A DNA stretch of 64,000 nt from a virus. The stretch spans positions 1 through 64,000 of IMG/VR virus record IMGVR_UViG_3300023179_000031, one strand, 5' to 3'. Below, one piece after another: positions 56,390-64,000 of this stretch (within the stretch, counting starts at the first letter, position 1; every line of letters starts with the position of its first letter). The notes below the pieces were generated by a model that worked only from the letters and a program-made list of their open reading frames with translations, did no database searches and was not told the origin of the DNA. The translations under genes were made by a program, and so were the position numbers.

Positions 56390-57868
56390 ATGGAAGAAAA
56401 ACTAGTTGATATAGGTGCCGAAAGAGCGGTACTAGCTGGACTATTACAGCATGGAATTGATGGATATGTCACGGTGGCTGATCTTATTAGCCCCGAAACA
56501 TTTGGCAATTCCAATAATCAGATTCTATTTAAGTGTGTAGAAAAGATTATTAGCAATGATCAGACTGTTGATATTGCATCTATATTATCTTCAGCGAGTC
56601 AATTAGGATTTTCTGATATAATCAATACTAACCAAGAGCTTAAGTACATTAAGTCTCTTTTTGATTTTCCTGTAAATAAAGAGAATATTCTTAGTTTTGC
56701 AGTTCAAATTAAAAAGTTTGAGTTTGCTAGGAAGATCAAGAAACTTACATCTAAAATCCATAAGGATATTGATGGTGTAACTGGAACAGAAACCATTAAT
56801 GAAATCATACAAATTCTAGAGAATCCCGTAACAGATTTTCTTAGAGAAGATGATGGTGGCGATGTTCCCCAAAAAATAGGTAACGGAGTTAGTGATTATG
56901 TACAATTCTTGGGAGAAAACAAGTGCGATATTATTGGTATTCCAACGGGATTTGCAAAATACGATCAAGCCATTGGTGGCGGTCTTAGACGCAAATGCGT
57001 TGACCTTATTTCTGCACGACCAAAAGTTGGTAAATCTGTATTCGCTGATAACGTTGCATTAAATGTATCATCTCTAAACATTCCAGTTCTGGTATTAGAT
57101 ACTGAAATGTCCAAGGAAGATCATCTCAATAGACTTATTGCTAATATTAGCGGTGTGCCAATTAATGAAATAGCTACTGGCAAGTTTGTTGACGATGAAG
57201 AAAAGCATGAGAAAGTATTAGACGCTGTTAAGAAGCTAGAATCTATTCCATATAGCTATATCAGTGTTGCTGGTAAACCATTTGAGCAAATCTTAAATCT
57301 CATTAAGAGATGGATAGTGCAAGAAGTTAAGAGTGATTACACTGGTAAGACAAATGATTGCTTAGTGATATACGATTACTTGAAGCTTATGTCATCTAGT
57401 TCTATCACAAATAATATTCAGGAATATCAAGCTCTTGGTTTTCAGATTACATCATTGCATAATCTTTGCGTTAAGCTAGATATTCCATGTTTGTCATTTG
57501 TGCAATTGAACAGGGATGGTATAACTAAGGAAAGCACAGACGCTGTATCGGGTTCAGATAGATTAATTTGGCTATGTACATCATTCTCAATCTTCAAGGC
57601 TAAATCTCCAGAAGAGCTAGCAGAAGATGGACCAAATGCTGGAAACAGGAAGCTTGTTCCGATTGTTTCAAGACATGGTGGCGGACTAGACGATGGTGAT
57701 TATATCAACATGTTGATGCAAGGATCTCATGCGAAATTGACAGAGCTTAGAACAAGAAATGAATTTAAGAATCAGCCAGTAGGAGATACTGGCTTGGTAA
57801 ATAATGAGTCACTAATTAAAATTAAGATTGCAGATGGACTTACAGCAAATCAAGAAGAAGCTGAATGA
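56390..57868 (+). CDS. dnaB: DnaB-like replicative helicase
   Basis: 492 aa from ATG 56390. N-terminal domain with AERAVLAGLLQHGIDGYVTVADLI; then the RecA-like motor with GIPTGFAKYDQAIGGGLRRK, Walker A ARPKVGKSVFADN, VLDTEMSKEDHLNR, and Walker B VIYDYLKLMSS. Family length is 450-500. It unwinds the fork with the primase at 57834. Upstream start 56360 overlaps the preceding gene and is not preferred. Confidence 0.93.
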   Translation: MEEKLVDIGAERAVLAGLLQHGIDGYVTVADLISPETFGNSNNQILFKCVEKIISNDQTVDIASILSSASQLGFSDIINTNQELKYIKSLFDFPVNKENILSFAVQIKKFEFARKIKKLTSKIHKDIDGVTGTETINEIIQILENPVTDFLREDDGGDVPQKIGNGVSDYVQFLGENKCDIIGIPTGFAKYDQAIGGGLRRKCVDLISARPKVGKSVFADNVALNVSSLNIPVLVLDTEMSKEDHLNRLIANISGVPINEIATGKFVDDEEKHEKVLDAVKKLESIPYSYISVAGKPFEQILNLIKRWIVQEVKSDYTGKTNDCLVIYDYLKLMSSSSITNNIQEYQALGFQITSLHNLCVKLDIPCLSFVQLNRDGITKESTDAVSGSDRLIWLCTSFSIFKAKSPEELAEDGPNAGNRKLVPIVSRHGGGLDDGDYINMLMQGSHAKLTELRTRNEFKNQPVGDTGLVNNESLIKIKIADGLTANQEEAE

Positions 57869-58865
57869 TAACTGGGAACTAGTTTTCAAAGAACTAGGGA
57901 TGCAGTACGAGAACTTTGGGGATAATATCTACTCAACATGTCCAATACATGAGGGTAGTGATAATCCAAGAGCTTTTTCGTATTCAGTTAGCAAAGGTAT
58001 ATGGAAATGCTGGACTAGAGATTGTCAGCACTCACATAAAAATGACATATTTGGATTAATAATAGGGGCTTTATCTGCTAAAGAGAATATAGATATTGAC
58101 TTCTCTCAAGCCCTGAAGTGGTCATGCAAACTACTAAAAATAGATAAGTCTTATAGTCAAAATAAAAAACAAGATGTAGAACTAAAAGAAGAAGATGAAG
58201 ATTTTTTCAATGTTATTAATATCTTTAAGTCAGACGTTGAAGAATATAGGCATAAAAAAGTTGACATAAAATGCGATGTATGCTGTCCTTCAAAATATTT
58301 TATAAGTCGAGGCTTTTCTGAAGAGACGCTAGAACATTTTGGTGTTGGAGACTGTTATGATGGTGGTTCAAAACTACGTGACAGAGCTATAATACCAATA
58401 CATGATGATGGTGGTAATGATATTGTTGGAATCATTGGTAGGGCTGTTAAAGATTACATATCACCTAAGTTTTTATTGCACCCAAAAGGTTTTGACAAGA
58501 GGTATTTTTTCTATAATTACCATAGAGCTATAGAAAAAGCCAAAGAAACATCATGTTTATTTATAGTTGAAGGTCAGGGAGATGTTTGGAGATTGTATGA
58601 GGCTGGAGTGATTAATGTTGTTAGCATTTTTGGGAAAACCATTAGTAAACAACAAGAAGAAAAGTTACAAAAGCTTCCAATTACACATCTTATAATATTG
58701 ACAGATAATGATCAAGCTGGAAGAGAAGCTAAGGTTCAGATTAAAAGACAACTAAGCAGAATGTATAAATTAACATTTCCAAAAATGTCTACCAAAGATG
58801 TTGGCGACATGACAACAGAACAAATCAAAAGTAAGATACTGCAAAACTTGAAAGGAACATTTTAA
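57834..58865 (+). CDS. DNA primase (Toprim)
   Basis: 343 aa from ATG 57834 (TTG 57828 less likely). N-terminal zinc site CPIHEG and CWTRDCQHSH, then a catalytic TOPRIM domain with SCLFIVEGQGDVWRLYEAG and HLIILTDNDQAGREA (acidic metal-binding residues). It overlaps dnaB by 35 bp, consistent with a helicase/primase pair. Confidence 0.9.
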   Translation: MDLQQIKKKLNDNWELVFKELGMQYENFGDNIYSTCPIHEGSDNPRAFSYSVSKGIWKCWTRDCQHSHKNDIFGLIIGALSAKENIDIDFSQALKWSCKLLKIDKSYSQNKKQDVELKEEDEDFFNVINIFKSDVEEYRHKKVDIKCDVCCPSKYFISRGFSEETLEHFGVGDCYDGGSKLRDRAIIPIHDDGGNDIVGIIGRAVKDYISPKFLLHPKGFDKRYFFYNYHRAIEKAKETSCLFIVEGQGDVWRLYEAGVINVVSIFGKTISKQQEEKLQKLPITHLIILTDNDQAGREAKVQIKRQLSRMYKLTFPKMSTKDVGDMTTEQIKSKILQNLKGTF

Positions 58866-59608
58866 TGGCTAAGATAATTGGTATTTCTGGTAAGAAGCAG
58901 TCTGGTAAAAATACTGCTGCAAACTACATCAATGGAACTATTTTAAAGTCAAAGGGGATGGTTGAAAATTTTTACATTGATGATGAAGGAAATCTTGGTA
59001 TTAAAACAACTGATCAACTTGGTCAAGCTGGTTATGGCATACTAGATGTAACTAGAAAAGATGCGGAATTCGTTGAGTATGCTGAGAAGGAAATGTGGCC
59101 TTTTATTAAGGTGTACCATTTTGCAGACGCTCTTAAGGAAATATCGGCCTCTTTATTTGGTTTGAATTTACAGCAGTTATATGGCACGGACAAGCAGAAG
59201 AATATGAAAACAAATCTTCTGTGGGAAGACTTGCCAACACCAGAGGGTAAAACTGGAAAGATGACAAATAGAGAATTTTTAGAATACTTTGGTACAAAGA
59301 TTGTTCGTAAGATCAGATCAGACGCTTGGGTAAAGGCCACTATTAACAAAATAGTAGCTGAAAGTTCTGAGATTGCTATTATACCAGATGTTAGGTTTCC
59401 AAATGAGGTGGAAGCAATTAAGGATAATGGTGGAATTGTTATCAGATTGCAAAGAGATATATTTAAGTCTACAATAGAGTGTGAAACTGCACTTGATGAA
59501 GATAAATTTGATTGGTCAGTTTTTGATCATGTAATTGATAACCGTGATATAAGTATGACCGATTTTTGCTCTAAGCTAGAGTCTATTAACACAGTTTGGA
59601 GCATATAA
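58865..59608 (+). CDS. Deoxynucleoside monophosphate kinase
   Basis: 247 aa, like T4 gp1 in size. P-loop GISGKKQSGKNTAANYI at the start, a LID-like segment, DVTRKDAE, and IPDVRFPNEVEAIKDNGGIVIRLQR at the end typical of the family. It phosphorylates dNMPs to dNDPs for the phage pool. Stop overlaps ATG 59608 of the next gene. Confidence 0.88.
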   Translation: MAKIIGISGKKQSGKNTAANYINGTILKSKGMVENFYIDDEGNLGIKTTDQLGQAGYGILDVTRKDAEFVEYAEKEMWPFIKVYHFADALKEISASLFGLNLQQLYGTDKQKNMKTNLLWEDLPTPEGKTGKMTNREFLEYFGTKIVRKIRSDAWVKATINKIVAESSEIAIIPDVRFPNEVEAIKDNGGIVIRLQRDIFKSTIECETALDEDKFDWSVFDHVIDNRDISMTDFCSKLESINTVWSI

Positions 59609-60630
59609 TGCTAGTAACATATATAAGATCATCTAGTTACAACAATTATTCATATTGCCAAATGCAATATTTTATTACGTATGTTCTTGGTCATCAACCA
59701 GCTAGTGGGAAAAAGGCTGAACTAGGAACTATAGTACATAAAGTAATGGAAGTTCTTGCCAAACTAAAAAAGGAGATGCAAGATAATCCTAAAAAACTAA
59801 AGCTTGTAGTTGAAGATGATGCCGTAGGGAAAATAGACATCAAAAAAACAGAGTTGTTTACAAAGGCATTAGTTGATGATTTAATCAAAAGAAGCTTTCA
59901 TTTCTACACCAAAGACTCTGCACATTCATTTTCTAAAGCAGATAATGGCAACTGTGGCGAATTAGTTTGGAATACATTGAAATATAATGATGGACAGTTT
60001 GACCCTAGAAATAGAAAGATTATTGCAGCAGAGCCACATTTCGATATACCAATTGAAGAAGATTGGGCTAAGTATACTTATAAAATGCCAGATGGAAACA
60101 TTGTAAACGGTCAGCTTGCTATCAAGGGAACAATAGACCTAGTAACTGAAACGCAAGAGGGTATTATTGAAGTAATAGATTGGAAGACAGGTAAAAGACT
60201 AGATTGGGCCACCGGAGAAGAAAAAACGTATGAAAAGCTATGCTCAGACCCCCAGTTGCTACTATATAACTATGCTATATCAAAGCTATTTCCACAGTAT
60301 CACCAAACTATTATGTCTATATTTTTCATTAAGGATGGAGGACCATTCTCCATGTGTTTTGATAAATCAGACCATACAAAGTTTCTTAACATGCTGAAAG
60401 AGAAATATCAACATATTAAGCAAAATGATACTCCAAAACCCATTTCTGTTGACAGAAGTAGCTGGAAATGCACCAAATTGTGCCACTATTGCAAAAATAA
60501 GTGGCCCGATACTGATACTAATATGTGTATGTACATAGAGGACCACCTTAAGAAGAATGGTATGGAAAAGACCATTGAGCATTGTACTAGGGATGGTTTT
60601 GATATCGGTTTTTATTCTGCTCCGGGTTAA
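59608..60630 (+). CDS. PD-(D/E)XK exonuclease, Cas4/AddB-like
   Basis: 340 aa from ATG 59608. N-terminal Cys and the segment GTIVHKVMEVLAKLK, the catalytic core IKGTIDLVTETQEGIIEVIDWKTGKR with D and ExK, then QLLLYNYAI typical of RecB/Cas4 folds. C-terminal Cys cluster (CTKLCHYCKNKW and C near TNMC) with an N-terminal Cys could hold an Fe-S cluster. Likely role in recombination or DNA end processing. Confidence 0.85.
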   Translation: MLVTYIRSSSYNNYSYCQMQYFITYVLGHQPASGKKAELGTIVHKVMEVLAKLKKEMQDNPKKLKLVVEDDAVGKIDIKKTELFTKALVDDLIKRSFHFYTKDSAHSFSKADNGNCGELVWNTLKYNDGQFDPRNRKIIAAEPHFDIPIEEDWAKYTYKMPDGNIVNGQLAIKGTIDLVTETQEGIIEVIDWKTGKRLDWATGEEKTYEKLCSDPQLLLYNYAISKLFPQYHQTIMSIFFIKDGGPFSMCFDKSDHTKFLNMLKEKYQHIKQNDTPKPISVDRSSWKCTKLCHYCKNKWPDTDTNMCMYIEDHLKKNGMEKTIEHCTRDGFDIGFYSAPG

Positions 60631-60644
60631 AAAAGGACATTAAT

Positions 60645-61502
60645 ATGAACGACAAATTGTTAACTATTGGCATGGCGACATATGACGATTATGATGGTGT
60701 TTATTTTACAACACAAGCATTAATGCTATATCATGATATTCTTAAAAATATAGATTACGAAATATTGATTATAGATAACAATCCACATGGTCAACACGCT
60801 TCTTTAGTTCGTGATTTGACCCATTGGATGAGCGGCAGAGGTAGATATATCCCATATGAAAACAAAACAAGCACAGCAGTAAGAAATGAAATTTTTGTAA
60901 ATGCGAATGGCAAATATACAATATCATTAGATTGCCACGTTCTTTTAGCTCCAAATAGCATAAATGCTCTATTGGATTATTATTCACAAAATCCAGACTG
61001 TAAGGATATAGTGCAGGGTCCAATGTTGTATGATGATCAAATTAATTATTCTACGCAGTTTGATCCCGTGTGGCGTGGAGATATGTATGGCATTTGGGGT
61101 TCTAATAAAGAGGCATACGAGTTAGGAAAACCATTTGAGATCCCAATGATGGGTCTTGGTACGTTTTCTTGTGAAACCAAGAACTGGAGAGGATTTAATA
61201 AGAGCTTCAAGGGTTTTGGTGGCGAAGAAGGATATATACATGAAAAATTCAGACTCAATGGTGGTAAAGCTATATGCTTGCCACAATTTAAGTGGACGCA
61301 CAGATTTGGTAGACCAAATGGTGTAAAATATCCACTTGTGTTAGAAGATAGAATTTGGAACTATTTTGTTGGATGGCTAGAGCTAACACAAGATCCAGAA
61401 CATAAAATGATTCGTGATACTTACGAACATTTTAAGAATAAGATACCACCAAATAGTATAGATAATATTTTACATCTAGCTATTAATGAGGTTTTGTCAT
61501 GA
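60645..61502 (+). CDS. GT2-family glycosyltransferase
   Basis: 285 aa. GT-A start LTIGMATYDDYDGVYFTTQAL, IDYEILIIDNNPHG, and the metal-site region TISLDCHVLLAPNSINALL; GFGGEEGYIHEKFRLNGGKAICLP matches the family's ED(D/x)Y-like acceptor loop. The sugar and acceptor are unknown. Directly followed (ATGA) by a radical SAM gene, suggesting a common pathway. Confidence 0.87.
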   Translation: MNDKLLTIGMATYDDYDGVYFTTQALMLYHDILKNIDYEILIIDNNPHGQHASLVRDLTHWMSGRGRYIPYENKTSTAVRNEIFVNANGKYTISLDCHVLLAPNSINALLDYYSQNPDCKDIVQGPMLYDDQINYSTQFDPVWRGDMYGIWGSNKEAYELGKPFEIPMMGLGTFSCETKNWRGFNKSFKGFGGEEGYIHEKFRLNGGKAICLPQFKWTHRFGRPNGVKYPLVLEDRIWNYFVGWLELTQDPEHKMIRDTYEHFKNKIPPNSIDNILHLAINEVLS

Positions 61503-62485
61503 TTGATTTGTTGCCAATCATCAAAGATTCTTTTTCTAAATATAAGATCAGAGATATGCAACTAGACCCCAATGGTCTATGTAATGCTGGATGCTGGTTT
61601 TGCCCAGTTAAATATTTAGGAAACCCAAAAGAATCTCAAGGGCAAATGCCAGTAGATCTTCTTGAGAAAATATTTGCAAATATTGTATCTGAAAGAAGAC
61701 CAGACGGTTTAGTTGATATGGGTTTCAACGGATTCTATACAGCGCATTATAATGAAATACTTATGTACAAGTATTTTGAGGATTTGCTAAAACTGTGTAG
61801 AAAATACAATTTTATTTTTATGGTATTATCCAATGGAACAACTCTAACACCAAAAAAAACAGATTTATTAGTAGAATATCAAGATGTTCTTTCTGGCGTT
61901 TGTTTAAATGTTCCATGTTTTGAGCCTGAATTATGGTCAAAACGTGTTAACCTATCTGAAAAACTATTTCCACAGTTAGTGACCAATATAAAATACTTTA
62001 TAGATCATCATCCAATGAAACTATCTATTCAAGTAAATGGGTGGAATAAAGAAAATAATTGGCTTGACAAAGGTCCAAATTTTCCAGAAGACTTAACAGA
62101 TGAAGAAAATGATAGGCAAGTAGAAATAGCAAAGTCTATGTTTCCACAAGCAAATGTATTTAAAGTATTCCATTTAATTGATCGTGCTGGATATATTGCA
62201 GACGTAATTACTAATAAAAATGCAATAGATCGATATAACGGAAATAAACAAGTTATTGGATGTATGAACTCATATGAAACTGGCGGAAGACCAGTTGGTT
62301 GGGTACATGTCAATGCTCACGGTGAATGTTTTCTGTGTTGCAATGACTACACTATGGAAATAAAGTTTGGAGATTTCAAAACACAAGAATTAAAAGATTT
62401 TTGGGGTAAAGAAGATCATATAAATAAAATCAAAGAGTCTTATGAGACTATTTGTAAAAAATGTGCGTCAGCAAAATACTTATAG
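61499..62485 (+). CDS. Radical SAM enzyme with SPASM-type C-terminus
   Basis: 328 aa. [4Fe-4S]/SAM motif C-x3-C-x2-C in GLCNAGCWFCPVKYLG (about residues 24-39). A C-terminal SPASM-like cluster is suggested by CFLCCNDYTMEIKFGDFKTQELKDFW and ICKKCASAK. Radical SAM enzymes of this type modify peptides or carbohydrates. Coupling to GT2 points to a glycan or a small peptide modification rather than DNA, but the substrate is unknown. Confidence 0.87.
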   Translation: MIDLLPIIKDSFSKYKIRDMQLDPNGLCNAGCWFCPVKYLGNPKESQGQMPVDLLEKIFANIVSERRPDGLVDMGFNGFYTAHYNEILMYKYFEDLLKLCRKYNFIFMVLSNGTTLTPKKTDLLVEYQDVLSGVCLNVPCFEPELWSKRVNLSEKLFPQLVTNIKYFIDHHPMKLSIQVNGWNKENNWLDKGPNFPEDLTDEENDRQVEIAKSMFPQANVFKVFHLIDRAGYIADVITNKNAIDRYNGNKQVIGCMNSYETGGRPVGWVHVNAHGECFLCCNDYTMEIKFGDFKTQELKDFWGKEDHINKIKESYETICKKCASAKYL

Positions 62486-62494
62486 GAGAATATA

Positions 62495-63355
62495 ATGCCA
62501 ATTCCATCAAGAGATAAAAATGAAGATAAAAACTCATTCATGAGTAGATGCATGAGTGACGCAAAAATGCGTGATGAATATAAGAGTGAACAACAAAGAG
62601 CGGCTATTTGTATGCAGCAGGCAACATCAGAGTGCGATTGCGTAGAAGCTGCTGATTTCAAAATGCAAGTAGAAGTCTATGGATATGAAGAAGATATTAA
62701 TGAGGATAATTTTTACATCCCAACACAAGCAGAATATGAAGATTTTGGCGAAGAAACGGAGGAATGGGATGTTGCTGGAGAGAAACCGGGGTTGTGGGAA
62801 AACATCAGAAAGAAGAAGGAACGAGAAGGCAAAAACTATAAGCCAGCAAAGCCGGGAGATCCAGATAGACCAGATAAAGATGCATTTAAAAAAGCTCAGT
62901 CTGGTGATAGCGAAATGGCTATTGAACAAATAATGAAAATGCACGACCAGCTTATGGAAGTAGTTGCTAAAATGCAAACAATGCAAATACCTGTAGAATT
63001 TCAGGATTGGACAAAAGACATGATCTCCAAGGCTGAAATATATGTTCAGAATGTATACGACTTTGTTAAGTATTATGAGCCGGGTAAATATGAAGAAGAT
63101 AGTGCAGATGCTTCTGAATATCAAGGTCGCAAAGTAACTTTGAATAAGCCATTTAGAACATCAAATGGCCCAAAGAAGTTTGCAGTATATGTTAAGAATG
63201 AAAGCGGAAATGTTGTTATTGTTCGATTTGGTGATCCAAATATGAAGATCAAAAAGAACATTCCAGAGCGAAGAAAGAGCTTTAGAGCTAGGCATAACTG
63301 TGACAATCCCGGTCCAAAGTGGAAGGCTAGATATTGGGCCTGCAAGAGTTGGTAA
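62495..63355 (+). CDS. Conserved phage protein, structural or head-related, 286 aa
   Basis: The N-terminus (PIPSRDKNEDKNSFMSRCM) and the middle (GLWENIRKKKEREGKNYKPA) followed by the C-terminal RRKSFRARHNCDNPGPKWKARYWACKSW are widely conserved in phage proteins next to portal or protease genes. Central part is acidic and helical. Its exact role is not known. Separate transcript from the GT2/radical SAM pair is not evident. Confidence 0.75.
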   Translation: MPIPSRDKNEDKNSFMSRCMSDAKMRDEYKSEQQRAAICMQQATSECDCVEAADFKMQVEVYGYEEDINEDNFYIPTQAEYEDFGEETEEWDVAGEKPGLWENIRKKKEREGKNYKPAKPGDPDRPDKDAFKKAQSGDSEMAIEQIMKMHDQLMEVVAKMQTMQIPVEFQDWTKDMISKAEIYVQNVYDFVKYYEPGKYEEDSADASEYQGRKVTLNKPFRTSNGPKKFAVYVKNESGNVVIVRFGDPNMKIKKNIPERRKSFRARHNCDNPGPKWKARYWACKSW

Positions 63356-63382
63356 ACATAATTCAAATAAGGAATAAATAAC

Positions 63383-63904
63383 ATGACAAAACAATCAATA
63401 GAAAGTTTATTACAATCGCAGTCTCAAGATGTTGCTGGATATTCTAGCGATACCGTAATTGAGCTACTTAAAAAATCACTAAACATTCACTGGCAGCAAA
63501 CAACCGTTATGTCTGCACAAGCTGTACATCTTGATCGCTGGGGCTATAAGAAGCTTGCGGCAATTTTTAAAGAAGATGCACTACAAGAGCATCAACATGC
63601 TATGATTAATCTTGGTAGATTAGAGTTTTTCGACGCTGACTATCAACCGCTAACAGTATCGCCGCCAGTATGGACTAGGCATGATATTTTAGCAATGATT
63701 AACTACAACCTTGATTCGGTTCGCCAAGCCTCTGCTGCTGAAAGAGCTACAATCGTGGCAGCTAGGAGCGTTGGCGATGAATTAACGGCTAACGTAATGA
63801 TTACTTTGCTACAAGGCTCAGAGGATGGAATTGAGCTTTATGAAGGAATGTTGAAGCTTATTGAGCAAATGGGTCTTGACAACTTCCTAACGCTACAGGT
63901 ATAA
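63383..63904 (+). CDS. Degenerate bacterioferritin-like protein
   Basis: 173 aa, four-helix ferritin-like fold. EHQHAMINLGRLEFFD and IEQMGLDNFLTLQV align with the corresponding parts of bacterioferritin. By memory-based alignment, ferroxidase residues are altered: E18 to H, E94 to N and H130 to I, while E51/H54 remain, and the heme ligand position (M52) is H. It is unlikely to be a normal ferroxidase. A role in metal or heme binding or DNA protection is open. Confidence 0.8.
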   Translation: MTKQSIESLLQSQSQDVAGYSSDTVIELLKKSLNIHWQQTTVMSAQAVHLDRWGYKKLAAIFKEDALQEHQHAMINLGRLEFFDADYQPLTVSPPVWTRHDILAMINYNLDSVRQASAAERATIVAARSVGDELTANVMITLLQGSEDGIELYEGMLKLIEQMGLDNFLTLQV

Positions 63905-63905
63905 T

Positions 63906-63922
63906 TGCCTGTCGGCATTTTT
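63906..63922 (+). terminator. Short terminator
   Basis: TGCC-TGTC-GGCA (63906-63917) followed by TTTTT (63918-63922), directly after the ferritin-like gene. Confidence 0.65.
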
Positions 63923-63935
63923 GTTGGTTGGACGG

Positions 63936-63941
63936 TATAAT
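63936..63941 (+). promoter_or_regulatory. TATAAT box, promoter partial
   Basis: TATAAT inside the recurring CGGTATAAT 9-mer. The -35 position does not match a consensus. It would drive the gene starting at 63987. Confidence 0.4.
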
Positions 63942-63986
63942 AGTTTGATAGCTACTGCATACACATTGAATTGACAAGGAAAGTAT

Positions 63987-64000
63987 ATGTTGAACTGGTT
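63987..64000 (+). CDS. Start of a gene, cut by the window edge
   Basis: ATG 63987 with AAGGAA (63977-63982) at correct spacing begins MLNW and runs off the end. Only five codons are visible; the product cannot be told. Confidence 0.45.

Overview
The window reads as an interior piece of an AT-rich (roughly 37 % GC by eye) double-stranded DNA tailed bacteriophage genome. The evidence is the content: rIIA/rIIB homologues, class I ribonucleotide reductase, ThyX, dUTPase, dCMP deaminase, dNMP kinase, RecA/UvsX, DnaB helicase, primase, a sigma-like factor, long modular fibre proteins with poly-threonine linkers, HNH endonucleases, three tRNAs and a tmRNA. Almost every gene is on the + strand, tightly packed, often with ATGA or TAATG overlaps and clear Shine-Dalgarno sites. 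Terminase, portal and major capsid genes are not recognised here, so this is only part of a larger genome. The host is a bacterium with sigma70-type promoters; the sequence does not identify it further.

Layout. (1) 1-13.8 kb: accessory/early region of many small genes behind TTGACA/TATAAT promoters, with a DUF932 protein, a UvdE-like endonuclease, an inverted HNH gene, tRNA-Leu and tRNA-Arg, several tiny membrane proteins, a pair of homologous 92-bp noncoding elements and at least two structured intergenic RNAs. (2) 13.8-18.1 kb: an exported thioredoxin, a phage tmRNA (tag ANQLALAA), a secreted Arg-rich peptide, another secreted protein, an AlkB-like oxygenase and a secreted trypsin-like protease. 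(3) 18.2-27.9 kb: ThyX, rIIA/rIIB, tRNA-Tyr, GMP reductase, dCMP deaminase, SSB, a second deaminase and a deoxyribosyltransferase-like enzyme. (4) 27.9-31.0 kb: glycosyltransferases and a phage sigma-like factor. (5) 31.0-46.4 kb: virion and lysis-like region: a structural protein, a PAS-domain membrane protein, a holin-like protein, a papain-like protease, four long fibre/adhesin genes (RCC1, FN3, LamG and BspA-like domains), a sulfotransferase-like gene, lipoproteins and a glycosyltransferase. (6) 47.1-60.6 kb: nucleotide synthesis and replication/recombination. (7) 60.6-64 kb: GT2 glycosyltransferase, radical SAM enzyme, a phage structural-type protein and a degenerate bacterioferritin.

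Regulation. Two promoter classes are visible. Class one resembles host sigma70 promoters but usually has a 16-bp spacer, and many spacers contain CCGAT or ACGAT; it precedes early-type genes. Class two is a 20-bp motif around AGTGTATA..ATTAT.AGG, seen before the exported thioredoxin, the secreted protease and the first virion gene. It is a candidate late promoter for the phage sigma-like factor encoded just upstream of the third copy.

The observations I consider most worth following are the tmRNA with the adjacent secreted-protein cluster, the candidate late promoter plus sigma factor, the duplicated 92-bp element and 9-bp repeat array near 2 kb, the structured intergenic RNAs at 10.3 and 12.8 kb, domain swapping at the poly-threonine linkers, and the set of very small membrane proteins.
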